Assembly: GCF_950097975.1 (NCBI RefSeq)
Contig: NZ_CATNHF010000023.1
Coordinates: 1 to 64,000, forward strand
Origin: Microbacterium sp. T2.11-28
GTDB lineage: Bacteria > Actinomycetota > Actinomycetes > Actinomycetales > Microbacteriaceae
Length of the DNA: 64,000 bases
Direction: 5' to 3'
The position numbers were made by a program, and so were the translations under genes. A model generated the notes under the pieces. The model was not told where the DNA came from, did not search any database, and worked only from the letters and a program-made list of their open reading frames with translations. The stretch's first letter is position 1. Each line of letters starts with the position of its first letter. This document shows, piece after piece, positions 24,542 through 33,188 of the stretch.

Positions 24542-26111
24542 GGTCAAGGATGCCCGCGTCCCGCTCGAGCTCCTGCCGCAGCCCGCCGCCGTGGGCGGCC
24601 CGTCGCCGACAGGCGCCGTGCACCCGGTCCGCGACGTGGTCCGCCACCTCGATCCCCGCCTCGCCCCCGAGGGCTATCGGCTGCACGCGGCCCGCGGTCT
24701 CGTGACGGTCACCGCCTCGGACGCCCGCGGGACGACCCATGCCGAGACCACCCTCGATCAGCTGACGCGGCGATTCGGAGGGATCCCCGACCTCGAGATC
24801 GACGACGCCCCGACCCTGGCCCACCGCGGCATCATCGAGGGGTTCTACGGCGAGCCGTGGAGCGACGAGGAGCGCATCGCCACCTTCCGCCTGGCGCGGC
24901 GGGTGAAGCTCACCTCCTACGTCTACGCGCCGAAGGATGACCCGTACCATCGGGTGCGCTGGCGGGAGCCGTATCCCGCGGCCGAGCTGGCCCGGCTGCA
25001 GCGCCTGGCCGACGCCGCGCACGCCGAGGGGATCGACTTCGTGTTCGCCCTCCACCCCGCCGGCTCGATGGTGTTCTCCGACGATGCCGAGCACGAGCTC
25101 CTCGCCGCGAAGGCGGCTCAGCTGGTCGGCGCCGGCATCGGGCGGTTCGCGCTGCTCTTCGACGACGTGCCGCCCGAACCCGTGCACGACGCCGACGTCG
25201 CCGCATTCGGGGCGGGCGGCGCCGGGCTCGGCGCGGCCCATGCCGCGGCCGTCCGGCGCTTCGTGCGCGACGTGCAGGAGCCGCGCGGGCTCCCGCTGCC
25301 GATCGTCGTCCCCACCGACTACGCCGGGATCCACCGCAGCGACTACCGCGAGGCGTTCGCCGCGGGCGTCCCCGCCCACGTGCTCGTGTGGTGGACCGGC
25401 CGCGACATCGTGGTGGGGGAGATCTCGCGCGACGACATCGACGCCGCGGCGGACGTGTTCGGCGACCGCCTGGCGCTCTGGGACAACTTCCCGGTCAACG
25501 ATTTCGACCGGGGCCGCGCCTTCCTCGGGCCGCTCACGGGCCGCACGGGCGACGTCGCCGGCTCGGCGCTGCGCGGCGCCTGGACCAATCCGATGGTCGA
25601 GTGCGCTCCCGGGTGGTTCGGCATCGCGGCCTTCGCCGACTGGGCGTGGAACCCGGCGGGCTACGATCCCGCCCGCGCCGCCCGCGTCACGCTGGACCTG
25701 GTCGGCGGCGCCGACGCCGAACGCCTCGCCCCTCTCGTGCGGACGCTCTCGTCGTGGCCGCCGTCGGCGACGATGGACCCCGAGCTGCGCGCGCTCACCC
25801 GTGGCGTCCTGGCGGGGGACGCCGAGGCATCCGCCGCGCTGCGCGAGCGGCTCGACGAGCTCGCCGCCCTCGACCGCGCGCTCGCCGGCGCCGGCGCCGA
25901 GCCCGCCCGCTCGCTCCGGCCCTGGGCGGAAGCGGCGGCCCACATGGCGCGTGCGGGGCGCGACGCCCTCGACCTGCTCGAGGGGCGCCCGGGGGCCGAC
26001 CCGATGCGGACGCGCGCCGCACTGGAGCTCGCGCTGTCGCACCCGGCCAAGGTCGCGACCGACGTCATCCCCGACTTCGTGCGCGAGGTCCTGGCCGCCG
26101 ACGAGGGCTGA
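24540..26111 (+). CDS. GH84-like beta-N-acetylglucosaminidase
   Basis: A 523-residue protein without signal peptide. The catalytic domain opens with RGIIEGFYGEPWS (near residue 97), the GH84 entry motif, and the catalytic pair is Asp208-Asp209 in LLFDDVP, as in NagJ and O-GlcNAcase, which use substrate-assisted catalysis. The N-terminal ~90 residues are the usual small alpha/beta domain and the C-terminal ~150 are helical. It probably removes GlcNAc or GalNAc from imported glycans. ATG at 24540 sits 6 nt after TAACGT, so it may be leaderless and lies on the operator edge. Its stop abuts that of the convergent phosphorylase gene with no spacer. Confidence 0.88.
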   Translation: MVKDARVPLELLPQPAAVGGPSPTGAVHPVRDVVRHLDPRLAPEGYRLHAARGLVTVTASDARGTTHAETTLDQLTRRFGGIPDLEIDDAPTLAHRGIIEGFYGEPWSDEERIATFRLARRVKLTSYVYAPKDDPYHRVRWREPYPAAELARLQRLADAAHAEGIDFVFALHPAGSMVFSDDAEHELLAAKAAQLVGAGIGRFALLFDDVPPEPVHDADVAAFGAGGAGLGAAHAAAVRRFVRDVQEPRGLPLPIVVPTDYAGIHRSDYREAFAAGVPAHVLVWWTGRDIVVGEISRDDIDAAADVFGDRLALWDNFPVNDFDRGRAFLGPLTGRTGDVAGSALRGAWTNPMVECAPGWFGIAAFADWAWNPAGYDPARAARVTLDLVGGADAERLAPLVRTLSSWPPSATMDPELRALTRGVLAGDAEASAALRERLDELAALDRALAGAGAEPARSLRPWAEAAAHMARAGRDALDLLEGRPGADPMRTRAALELALSHPAKVATDVIPDFVREVLAADEG

Positions 26112-27587
26112 TCACCCGTCGAGCGGCACCTCCGCGCCGTCGAGAGTGATCGTGAAGTCGGGCTCGTCGAACCGCGCGAGCAGCCGCGCCTCGTGCGTCG
26201 GAGTCCCCCCTTCGGCCGCCGATCGCCAGACCAGCTCGAGCGAGGCCTCGTCGGGCTGCGACCACGAGAACGCGCCTCCGAAGACCGCATGCCGGCGCAG
26301 GGCGGCCAGTGCGAGCTGCCCGCGCGTCACGGGAGTCGCGAGGGCGCGATCGAGCTCCTCGCGCGTGTAGCGGTGGCGGTTGACCTCCCGCCCCTGACCC
26401 GTCGCCGCGAAGCGGTCGCGATCGTCGAGGCCGCCGAGCAGGCCCACGTAGTAGAACTGCGGCTCGCCCGGCACGAACGCCTGCACGGCGCGGGCCAGCA
26501 GCATCCGCCAGGTGTCGCCGCCGAGCACGCTGAAGAACGTGGCGTTGATCTGATGCGGCATGCTCGCCCACGTGGGAGTGACCGACGCGAGGGTCGAGTG
26601 GCCGCCGGTGGCGTCGGCTGCGCGGGCGAAGACGGCCGCCATCTCCTCCTCGGTGAGGAGGCCCGGAAGGCCCGCGCCCGGACCCGCGTCGATGACGCCG
26701 ATGCCGTCGTGCGTGTCGAGCACCGTCACGGCGTTGGCGGGCCGGATGCCGAGCCAGTGGGCGAGCCGGTCCGTGCGGCCGGTGCCGAGGGAGTGCAGCA
26801 GCAGCGGGGGAAGGGCGAAGTCGTACACCAGGTCGACGAGCGGTGCGATGGCCAGCTGCTGCGAGTAGTGCGCGTGCACCTCGACGAGCACGCGGAGCCC
26901 CCGCGCGCGGATGATCTCGGCCGCCTGCGCGACGAAGGCCAGGGTGTCGGGCGTCATGAAGGAGTCCGTGCCGGGCGTCTTCACCGCGTACCCGACCGCA
27001 TCCAGCCGGACCGTGGTCACCCCGCCCGCCGCGAGGGTGTCGGCGAGCCCCTCCAGGTAGGCGATCCCCGCCCGGTGACGCACGTCGATGTCGACCTGCG
27101 AGGGCATGAAGGTGGTCCAGACGAGGCGCCGCCGGCCGTCGCGGGCGCGATAGGGCGTGAACGGCACGCCCGGCCGCGGCCGGTAGAAGGCGGTGATGTC
27201 GGCTTCGGTCGCGCCGTGCGGGAACACCGTGTCGAACGTGAGGAACATGCCATCGTGCGCCGATGCCTCGCCGCGCTCGAGCCAGTCGACGAACTCGGCA
27301 GAGTGCGCCGAGACGTGGTTGACGATGATGTCGGCGGTGACCTCGGTGTGCGCGGCGATGGCGCGGACGTCGTCCCAGGTGCCCAGGCGGGGATCCACGG
27401 TGGCGTGGTCGACCGGGTCGAAGCCGGCGTCGTCGCCGTCGTAGGGCGTGTAGAAGGGCAGCACGTGCACCCCGGTGAGCACCGAGAGCTCGCCCGCGAG
27501 CAGCTTCCGCAGCGTCGTCAGGTCGCCGACGGCGCGGCCGGAGTCGCAGAGGCGGTCCGCATACGCCAGGAGCGAGACCCCGCTCAC
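26112..27587 (-). CDS. GH13_18 sucrose phosphorylase-type glycoside phosphorylase
   Basis: Cytoplasmic phosphorolytic enzyme of 491 residues, expected to split an alpha-glucoside with phosphate into glucose 1-phosphate and an acceptor. Opening motifs YADRL and GVHVLPFYTPYDG, the nucleophile strand TVRLDAVGY (Asp near 195), acid/base Glu in LVEVHAHY (about 235), and LDTHDGIGVID all match subfamily 18. The acceptor-loop region reads TWASMPHQIN where sucrose phosphorylases typically have a different loop (ASNLDLYQIN-like), so the acceptor may not be fructose. GTG at 27587 overlaps the racemase-like stop. It is the last gene of a kinase, aldolase, racemase-like operon. Confidence 0.88.
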   Translation of the reverse strand: MSGVSLLAYADRLCDSGRAVGDLTTLRKLLAGELSVLTGVHVLPFYTPYDGDDAGFDPVDHATVDPRLGTWDDVRAIAAHTEVTADIIVNHVSAHSAEFVDWLERGEASAHDGMFLTFDTVFPHGATEADITAFYRPRPGVPFTPYRARDGRRRLVWTTFMPSQVDIDVRHRAGIAYLEGLADTLAAGGVTTVRLDAVGYAVKTPGTDSFMTPDTLAFVAQAAEIIRARGLRVLVEVHAHYSQQLAIAPLVDLVYDFALPPLLLHSLGTGRTDRLAHWLGIRPANAVTVLDTHDGIGVIDAGPGAGLPGLLTEEEMAAVFARAADATGGHSTLASVTPTWASMPHQINATFFSVLGGDTWRMLLARAVQAFVPGEPQFYYVGLLGGLDDRDRFAATGQGREVNRHRYTREELDRALATPVTRGQLALAALRRHAVFGGAFSWSQPDEASLELVWRSAAEGGTPTHEARLLARFDEPDFTITLDGAEVPLDG

Positions 27588-28246
27588 GCGGCGGCTCCGA
27601 GCGCCGCGACGAACGCGGCGGCGCCGCTGCGGGGCGAGGTGAGCACGCGCGGGTCGTCGCCGGCCCCGGCGGCCATCGAGGCCTGCGCCAGCACGATGAC
27701 GTCGGCGTCGGCCGCGGCAACCGCCGCCGCGATGAGCTCGTCATGGCGCGCCTGGTCGCCTGCCGCCCGCGCCGCTGCGGCGTCGGCGACCACCGACGCG
27801 GTCACCCGCACCCGCGGATCCTCCTCGCGCACGCGCTCGACGAGGCGCCCGGTGGGTCCGAGGGTCGCGGACAGCGTCGCGAGCACGGCGATCCTGCCCG
27901 GGCGCTCCCCGGTCGCCGCGGCGCGGGCGCGCACCACCGCCTCCCGGGCCATCGCCTCGTCGACGCGCACGAGGGCGACCCCGGTGGCGCGAGCGGCGGC
28001 CTCGGCCGCCTCGCCGATCGAGGAGCACGTGACGAGGACCGCCTGGGCCCCCGCCGCCGCCAGCGCGGCGACGTGGCGCGTCACGCCCTCCTGGACGCGC
28101 GGGGTGACCTCGCCGGCGGCGACCGTCTCGCTGAGGAGCGACGGATCGACGACGTGGACGAGGTCGAGGTCCTCCCGCTCGGCCAGCAGCAGCTCGTGGA
28201 AGGACGCCGCGAGCGCGGGGACCGTGTGCAGCACGCCCGCTCTCAT
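27584..28246 (-). CDS. Asp/Glu racemase superfamily protein
   Basis: A 220-residue protein of the aspartate/glutamate/hydantoin racemase superfamily. The first catalytic cysteine is Cys74 in VLVTCSSIGEA. The second position, where racemases carry another Cys, reads VLAQASMAAG, so a standard two-base racemisation is doubtful. Possible roles are decarboxylase, isomerase or one-base epimerase. ATG at 28246 overlaps the aldolase stop (ATGA) and its stop overlaps the phosphorylase start. Its place inside a sugar operon suggests a sugar-acid or keto-acid substrate, which is only inference. Confidence 0.78.
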   Translation of the reverse strand: MRAGVLHTVPALAASFHELLLAEREDLDLVHVVDPSLLSETVAAGEVTPRVQEGVTRHVAALAAAGAQAVLVTCSSIGEAAEAAARATGVALVRVDEAMAREAVVRARAAATGERPGRIAVLATLSATLGPTGRLVERVREEDPRVRVTASVVADAAAARAAGDQARHDELIAAAVAAADADVIVLAQASMAAGAGDDPRVLTSPRSGAAAFVAALGAAA

Positions 28247-29142
28247 GCGCGGACTTCCCCGGCCGCGGCGCGTCCACGCCCCGCCTCGGACCAGGGACGG
28301 CCGAACTCGTCGACGGTGTCGATGAGGGCCGCCAGGCGCGGCACCGATCGCGCGCGGAGGTCGGCGGCGAGGTCGGCGCTCCCGACGACGTCGCTCCAGA
28401 GGGCGCGGCCGGCGAGGAACCCGCTCGCGCCCTCCTGGCAGGCGGCGCGCACGGCCGGCTCGAACCGCTCGCGGGCGACGCCCTGCGAGAGCACGACCCA
28501 GGGGCCGCTCATGCTGTCGTTCAGCGCCGCACTCGCACGCCGCTGAGCGCGCTCGTCGCCCTCGCCTGCGAGCGGCACCTGGGCCTTGTAGAGGTCGGGG
28601 CCGAGGGCGCCGAGCTCGCGCGCGGCCTCGCGGATCGCGACGTCGGCATCCCATCCGGATTCGCCCGGCGTCTCGCGGACCACGGGCTCGAGCACCGAGA
28701 GGACGCCCTTGCTGCGCGCGAGGGCGATGAACCGCTCGGCGAGCTCGATGCGTCGCTCGCGATGCGCGTCGCGGCGCCAGATGATCAGCAGCTTGAGCGC
28801 GTCGACGCCGTCGAGCGGGCCCGCCGCAGCCTCGTCGTCGATGTCGGTGTCCTCGACGGGGCCGCCGTCCTGCTGGTCCAGCGCGTCGACGGCCAGGATG
28901 AGGCCCGTCTGCGGGGGGAGGGAGCGGCGCACGCGCTCGAAGCCGAACTGCCGATCGGCCAGGAAGGCCGAGGCGAGCGGGCCGAGCTCGGTCGCCACCG
29001 CGGACTTGAAGTCGATGAGCACGTCGTCGGCGGGGCGTCCCCGTCCGGCGAGGTCGAACATGTGGCGGAGGCTCTCACGCTGGTCCATCGCCACCATGGC
29101 GAAGGTGCCGGTGGGCCGGGCGATGCTGTCGAGGGTCGTCAT
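28243..29142 (-). CDS. class I aldolase of the LacD/YihT family
   Basis: A 299-residue Schiff-base aldolase. Lys186 in DLYKAQVPL is the expected imine lysine, and Arg246 in GFLAGRALW the phosphate-site arginine. The sequence resembles tagatose-1,6-bisphosphate aldolase and especially YihT, the sulfofructose-1-phosphate aldolase, e.g. AMVAMDQRESLRHMF and KLLIIWR. It probably cleaves a ketose 1-phosphate made by the FGGY kinase just upstream into dihydroxyacetone phosphate and an aldehyde. Sulfosugar use is possible but there is no other sulfoglycolysis gene here. ATG at 29142 follows an AGGAG site and starts 68 nt inside the kinase gene. Confidence 0.87.
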   Translation of the reverse strand: MTTLDSIARPTGTFAMVAMDQRESLRHMFDLAGRGRPADDVLIDFKSAVATELGPLASAFLADRQFGFERVRRSLPPQTGLILAVDALDQQDGGPVEDTDIDDEAAAGPLDGVDALKLLIIWRRDAHRERRIELAERFIALARSKGVLSVLEPVVRETPGESGWDADVAIREAARELGALGPDLYKAQVPLAGEGDERAQRRASAALNDSMSGPWVVLSQGVARERFEPAVRAACQEGASGFLAGRALWSDVVGSADLAADLRARSVPRLAALIDTVDEFGRPWSEAGRGRAAAGEVRA

Positions 29143-30655
29143 GGTGCTCCTGGATCGAGGACGGGGGATCGGGGGGTCGGGGGTCGGGGACCCGGCCGGC
29201 GCGGCGGGCGGCGGCGTGCGCCGACGAGGCGAGGGCGGCGGCGACGACCCGGTCGTAGGCCTCCTCCCATCCGGCAGCCGTCGCCGGGGCGACCTCTGCG
29301 ACGGGGAGCGCCGCATCGTCGGCGGCGAGGTGCGCGCGGACCGCCGCGAGGCGGGCGGCCCCCGCGGCGACCGGCTCGCGAGTGGCGGAGCGGGCGACCG
29401 CGGTCCCGCCGCGCATCCCGGAACGGGCGGCGGCGGCGGCGAGCGGTCCCCACACCGGGAAGCGCGACGCCAGTGATCCCAGCAGGACCACCCGGTCGAC
29501 CCGGCGACCGGCGTGGGCGGCGGCGACCTCGCGCATCCACCGGGAGTGCAGGACGAGGGACTGCAGCAGGGCGTACGCGCCGGACGGGTCCGCAGGGGTG
29601 CTCCCGCCCGGGCCGGCACCGCCGATCGTCTCGAGCACCGCGCCGGGGTCGGGCGCGGGGCATTGGCGGCCGCGCGGATACGGCAGCACGGTGACCGGGC
29701 TCGTCGGCCAGTGACCGGGGTCCGCCTCCGCCAGCACGTCCGCGACGGCGGCCGGCCAGTCCGCCAGCAGCGCGCCGCACGCAGGGCTGCCGCCCATCAC
29801 CGTGTCGTAGCGGTCGTCGACCGAGCGGCCCAGGCTGAAGCCGTCGTCGACGGCGGCCGGCGCGGCCTCGTCGGTGAGGACCAGAACGGCCTCCGCGGTG
29901 CCGAGCGAGTCGGCCGCCTCTCCGGACCGGCGCACCCCGGCGGCCCATGCTCCGACGGCGTGGTCGTGACCGGCGATGTGCACCGGGATCCCGGCGGGCA
30001 GCCCGAACGCGGCCGCGGCCCGCGTCGTCCGTCCGGCCGCCTCTCCCGTGTCGAGGATGCGGGGGAGCACGTCGGGACCGATGCCCGCGGCCGCCACGAG
30101 CTCGGCGTCCCACTCGCGGGCGCCGCGGCGGCGGAGCATGGTGCGCGCGGCGAGGGTGTGGTCGGTGGCATGGGCGCCGGTGAGCATCGCGGTCACGTGA
30201 TCCGCCACGCCCTGCCAGCGCGCCAGCCGCGCGAAGGCGTCCGGCTGCTGCGCTCGCAGCCGGTGGAGCGCGACGAGGGTCGGCTTGGGCGTCGCGGGAA
30301 GGCCCGTGCGCGTCAGCAGATCAGGGTGCTGCTCCCTCAACCTGTCGAGGTGCTCGCGGCCCGCGGCCCGGTCCCAGCGCTGAAAGGGCGCGAGCGGCTC
30401 GCCGCCCGGGCCCAGGGGGATGCCGGTCTCGGCCATGGAGGCGACGCCGATGGCGGCGATCGCCCCGTCGGCGCCTGCCGTGCACCCGCGCACCAGTTCG
30501 GACAGCGCGTCGCGGAGCCCCTCGGACGTGTCGGGGGTGCGGACCTGCGCGACGCGGAGCACGCGGGGTGCATCGACGTCCCGCCCCCCGCGCACGTCGA
30601 CGAGGGCGACCTTGGTGGTCGTGCTGCCGACGTCGATGCCGAGGGAGAGCGTCAC
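29075..30655 (-). CDS. FGGY family carbohydrate kinase
   Basis: A 526-residue sugar kinase. SLGIDVGSTTTKVALVDV at the N-terminus is the ATP phosphate loop, and AGHDHAVGAWAAGV marks the start of the second FGGY domain. Length and layout fit xylulo- or gluconokinase-type enzymes. The final 23 residues are read from within the next gene and look unstructured, so the true functional end is before the overlap. GTG at 30655 lies 6 nt after CAGACT (30662-30667, minus strand), with TTGCAG 17 bp further upstream, so the message is probably leaderless. Divergent from the DeoR regulator, which likely controls this four-gene operon. Confidence 0.86.
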   Translation of the reverse strand: MTLSLGIDVGSTTTKVALVDVRGGRDVDAPRVLRVAQVRTPDTSEGLRDALSELVRGCTAGADGAIAAIGVASMAETGIPLGPGGEPLAPFQRWDRAAGREHLDRLREQHPDLLTRTGLPATPKPTLVALHRLRAQQPDAFARLARWQGVADHVTAMLTGAHATDHTLAARTMLRRRGAREWDAELVAAAGIGPDVLPRILDTGEAAGRTTRAAAAFGLPAGIPVHIAGHDHAVGAWAAGVRRSGEAADSLGTAEAVLVLTDEAAPAAVDDGFSLGRSVDDRYDTVMGGSPACGALLADWPAAVADVLAEADPGHWPTSPVTVLPYPRGRQCPAPDPGAVLETIGGAGPGGSTPADPSGAYALLQSLVLHSRWMREVAAAHAGRRVDRVVLLGSLASRFPVWGPLAAAAARSGMRGGTAVARSATREPVAAGAARLAAVRAHLAADDAALPVAEVAPATAAGWEEAYDRVVAAALASSAHAAARRAGRVPDPRPPDPPSSIQEHHDDPRQHRPAHRHLRHGGDGPA

Positions 30656-30665
30656 GGCGTCAGTC

Positions 30666-30712
30666 TGTGACAATTCGAACACATCTGCAAGATTGTTCGT
30701 CGTTTGACAATC
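30666..30712. promoter_or_regulatory. operator region between FGGY kinase and DeoR regulator
   Basis: GATTGT at 30691-30696 pairs with ACAATC at 30707-30712, and TGTGACAATTCGAACACA (30666-30683) has inverted ends. Both lie over the kinase promoter (minus-strand TTGCAG 30685-30690, CAGACT 30662-30667). They are candidate DeoR binding sites. Confidence 0.6.
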
Positions 30713-30738
30713 GCGCACAAACCCGCTGGGATGGGCGC

Positions 30739-31491
30739 ATGCGCTACACCGGAGCACCCGAACGTCGCGCGGAGCTGCTGCGGATGCTCGCCGCCGAGGG
30801 GTATCTCGCGTCGGCCGACGCGGCCGAGCGCATGGGCGTCTCGGAGATGACGGTGCGGCGCGACCTCCAGCGGCTCTCCGACGCGGGACGCGTGCGCCGG
30901 GTGGCGGGCGGGGCCACCCTCGCCGGGGCCGCACTGCCGTTCGAACGGCGCACGGCGGTCGACGCCTCGTTCAAGCGGCTGGTCGTCGAGGCCGCCGCCG
31001 CCGAGCTCGAGGGCGCCGACGTCGTCGCCCTGGACGCCGGCACGACCGTGGCCGCGATGACGGCGCTCGTGCGCGCGCGCACGGTGGTCACCCACTCCCT
31101 GCCCGTGGTCACGGCGCTCGCCGGACGCCGGCCCGACGCCCTGATCTGCGCCGGCGGCGAGTACCAGTCCGATACGCGCGCGTTCGCCGGACCGATCGCC
31201 GAAGCCGCGCTGCGATCGGTGCGCACCCAGGTCGCCGTGCTGTCGGCGACCGCGATCACCGCCGACGGGCTGTGGGGCACCAGCACGCTGGACGCGGCCA
31301 TCAAGAGGGTCCTCGCCGAGCAGGCCGACCGCGTCGTCGTGGTCGCCGACGGGGCGAAGATCGGCGGCAGCGCGCCGGTGCGCATCATGGACGTCGAGCG
31401 CGCCGACGTGCTCGTGACCGACTCGCGCGCCGACACGGCGGTGCTCGACGGCATCCGCGCCCGGGGCGTCGCGGTGCGCATCGCCGGCTGA
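30739..31491 (+). CDS. DeoR/GlpR family transcriptional regulator
   Basis: A 250-residue repressor of sugar-phosphate-sensing type. The helix-turn-helix is SADAAERMGVSEMTVRRDLQ near residues 25-44, followed by VRRVAGGATL, both standard for DeoR. The C-terminal domain has LDAGTTVAAM, the DeoR phosphate-binding loop, and DGLWGTSTLDAAIKR. It is divergent from the FGGY kinase operon and probably represses it until a sugar phosphate accumulates. ATG at 30739 gives a normal DeoR N-terminus. It runs convergently into the FAD oxidoreductase, with 10 nt between the stops. Confidence 0.92.
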   Translation: MRYTGAPERRAELLRMLAAEGYLASADAAERMGVSEMTVRRDLQRLSDAGRVRRVAGGATLAGAALPFERRTAVDASFKRLVVEAAAAELEGADVVALDAGTTVAAMTALVRARTVVTHSLPVVTALAGRRPDALICAGGEYQSDTRAFAGPIAEAALRSVRTQVAVLSATAITADGLWGTSTLDAAIKRVLAEQADRVVVVADGAKIGGSAPVRIMDVERADVLVTDSRADTAVLDGIRARGVAVRIAG

Positions 31492-31501
31492 CACGGCGGG
31501 C

Positions 31502-33034
31502 TCACACACTCAGCACGGCGCCGTCGTCGCGCAGGCGCTGCTGGAGCAGCTCCACGTCGAGGGCGTGGAGCGGGACGCCGGTGCGCGACGCCAGCGCGGC
31601 GGCGGTCCCGGCGGCCTGGCCGAGCATCTGGTACTGCGGCTCCATGCGGATCGACGAGAAGGCGACGTGCGAGGCCGACACGCACACGGCGGCGAGGAGG
31701 TTGCCGCACTCCTCCCGCCGGGGCAGGAGCGCGCGGTAGCCGATGCCGTAGACCGGCACCGGCACCGACAGGTAGCCCTCGGTGAACACCATCGCGACCG
31801 GCCGCGGGTGCTCGTGCACCCACCGCCACGTGCGCTGGACCTCGCGGATGTCGAGGTGGTACGAGCCCAGGGCCACGACGTCGCGCGGCAGCCGTCCCGC
31901 CCGGAGGTCGTGCTCGGTGAGGACCGCCTCGCCCTGGAGGCGGCGCGCCTCGCGCACGTAGAGCTGGTGGGGCAGGTGCCCGGTGTCGGCGAACTCGTCG
32001 GCCGGCAGTCCCCAGCGCTGCATCTCGCGCCGCACGTCCCGCGGCACGCCGGGGTCGTTCGCGAGGAACCAGAGGAAGTCCTCGGTGTGCGCCAGATGGT
32101 GGCGGCGGATCTCCTCCCGCCGCCCCGCCGAGCCCGCGGGGTACTCCCACGCCGTCCGGTCGAGCACGCTCAGGGAGAACGGACCGAGGGAGTTGCCGTC
32201 GGCCTTCCCCCCGGGCAGGTTCGGCTCGAGCCCGAGGTAGCGGCCCGCCGGCTGCACGTCGCCGCGCCGCTCGGCATCGCGGAACAGCCGTCGCCCGAGC
32301 TCCCAGTGCGCGTCGTCGAAGCCCTCGCGACGGCGGAAGGGGATGCGGTCCGCCGCCGTCGTCAGGCAGACGCGGTACCCGTACGACATGACGCCGCCGT
32401 CGCCCTCGCCGACCTCCGCCGGCGGACCCGGTGCGATCTGCGGGAGGAGCGCCCCCTCCTCCTGCCCGGACGCATCGTCGCGGAACGGGGAGATCCACGC
32501 GGGCGTGCTGTGCCGTCCGGGGAGGAGCTCCTGGCGGCCCGCGAACCGCTCGCCGTGCAGCGCGCGGGACTCGCGGCCGATCGCGCAGGTCGCGCCCGCC
32601 GCGGCGAGCAGGTCGCCCTCGTACGAGGCGTCGACGAAGACGGCGCCGCGGACGAGCGTGCCGTCGCCCAGCCGGAGCCGGTCGATCCGGGTGTCCTGGA
32701 GCGAGACGTCCCGGAGCTCGCAGTCGACGACCACCTCGACGCCGGCCTCGTCGAGCCAGGAGAGGAAGATCTCCTCGGCGACCCGGGGCTCGGGTCCGGC
32801 GTAGCGGCCCACCGCCACCCCGTAGTGTGCGGCGACCGCGGCGCGGAACTCGGCCGCCATGCCGCCGAGGGCACGGACGTCGCCGACGTCGGTGTAGCCG
32901 AGCCCGCCGCTCATCATGCCGCCCACGTGCGAGCCCGCGACCAGCAGGACGGTGGTCGCGCCGACCCGTGCGGCGGCGACCGCGGCGCAGACCCCGGCGG
33001 CCGTCCCGCCGTACACGATGACGTCGGCGTCCAT
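31502..33034 (-). CDS. FAD-dependent oxidoreductase
   Basis: A 510-residue flavoprotein of the FAD_oxidored (pfam12831) type. The dinucleotide fold is DVIVYGGTAAGVCAAVAAARVG at the N-terminus, and GGMMSGGLGYTD and FVDASYEGDLLAAAG are characteristic of the family, which is found with polysaccharide-lyase and sugar operons. RMEPQYQMLGQAAGTAAAL near the end is the second FAD contact. There is no export signal. It is divergent from the ABC permease operon and shares operator copy 4 in the gap. The substrate could be a sugar or cyclitol oxidised before cleavage, but that is inference. Confidence 0.85.
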   Translation of the reverse strand: MDADVIVYGGTAAGVCAAVAAARVGATTVLLVAGSHVGGMMSGGLGYTDVGDVRALGGMAAEFRAAVAAHYGVAVGRYAGPEPRVAEEIFLSWLDEAGVEVVVDCELRDVSLQDTRIDRLRLGDGTLVRGAVFVDASYEGDLLAAAGATCAIGRESRALHGERFAGRQELLPGRHSTPAWISPFRDDASGQEEGALLPQIAPGPPAEVGEGDGGVMSYGYRVCLTTAADRIPFRRREGFDDAHWELGRRLFRDAERRGDVQPAGRYLGLEPNLPGGKADGNSLGPFSLSVLDRTAWEYPAGSAGRREEIRRHHLAHTEDFLWFLANDPGVPRDVRREMQRWGLPADEFADTGHLPHQLYVREARRLQGEAVLTEHDLRAGRLPRDVVALGSYHLDIREVQRTWRWVHEHPRPVAMVFTEGYLSVPVPVYGIGYRALLPRREECGNLLAAVCVSASHVAFSSIRMEPQYQMLGQAAGTAAALASRTGVPLHALDVELLQQRLRDDGAVLSV

Positions 33035-33068
33035 GGTGTACCCGCTTCCCGCCCGACCGTCACCCCGG

Positions 33069-33124
33069 TTGCCAAGGGGCGGGTTCAGGCTTATAGTCGG
33101 TGCAATGTGGTAACGATGCCACAC
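33069..33124 (+). promoter_or_regulatory. sigma-70 type promoter plus LacI-type operator, copy 4
   Basis: -35 TTGCCA at 33069-33074, a 17-bp spacer and -10 TATAGT at 33092-33097. The operator ATGTGGTAACGATGCCACAC at 33105-33124 begins at the expected start of transcription. It precedes the sugar permease operon. Confidence 0.85.
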
Positions 33125-33152
33125 TACATGGACGACCAGTGGAGGAAGCACC

Positions 33153-33188
33153 ATGTGCGTCGAGACCGGGATGAGGACGAGACCGTGA
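33153..33188 (+). CDS. 11-residue leader peptide coupled to the permease
   Basis: ATG at 33153 has the best ribosome site in the area, GGAGGAAGC (33141-33149), and opens an 11-codon frame MCVETGMRTRP. Its TGA (33186-33188) overlaps the GTG start of the permease (33185-33187). The permease itself has only a weak site, so ribosomes finishing the leader probably re-start there. No amino-acid run suggests classical attenuation. It could instead be an out-of-frame old start left by mutation. Confidence 0.5.
   Translation: MCVETGMRTRP

Noticed and set aside
28243..29142. Assignment as a sulfoglycolysis operon because of YihT similarity
   Set aside because: No sulfoquinovosidase, SQ isomerase or SLA reductase is nearby and LacD-type aldolases share the same residues.
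31565..33184. Upstream extension of the first permease
   Set aside because: It lies antisense to the FAD oxidoreductase and is composed of low-complexity Arg/Val/Glu sequence.
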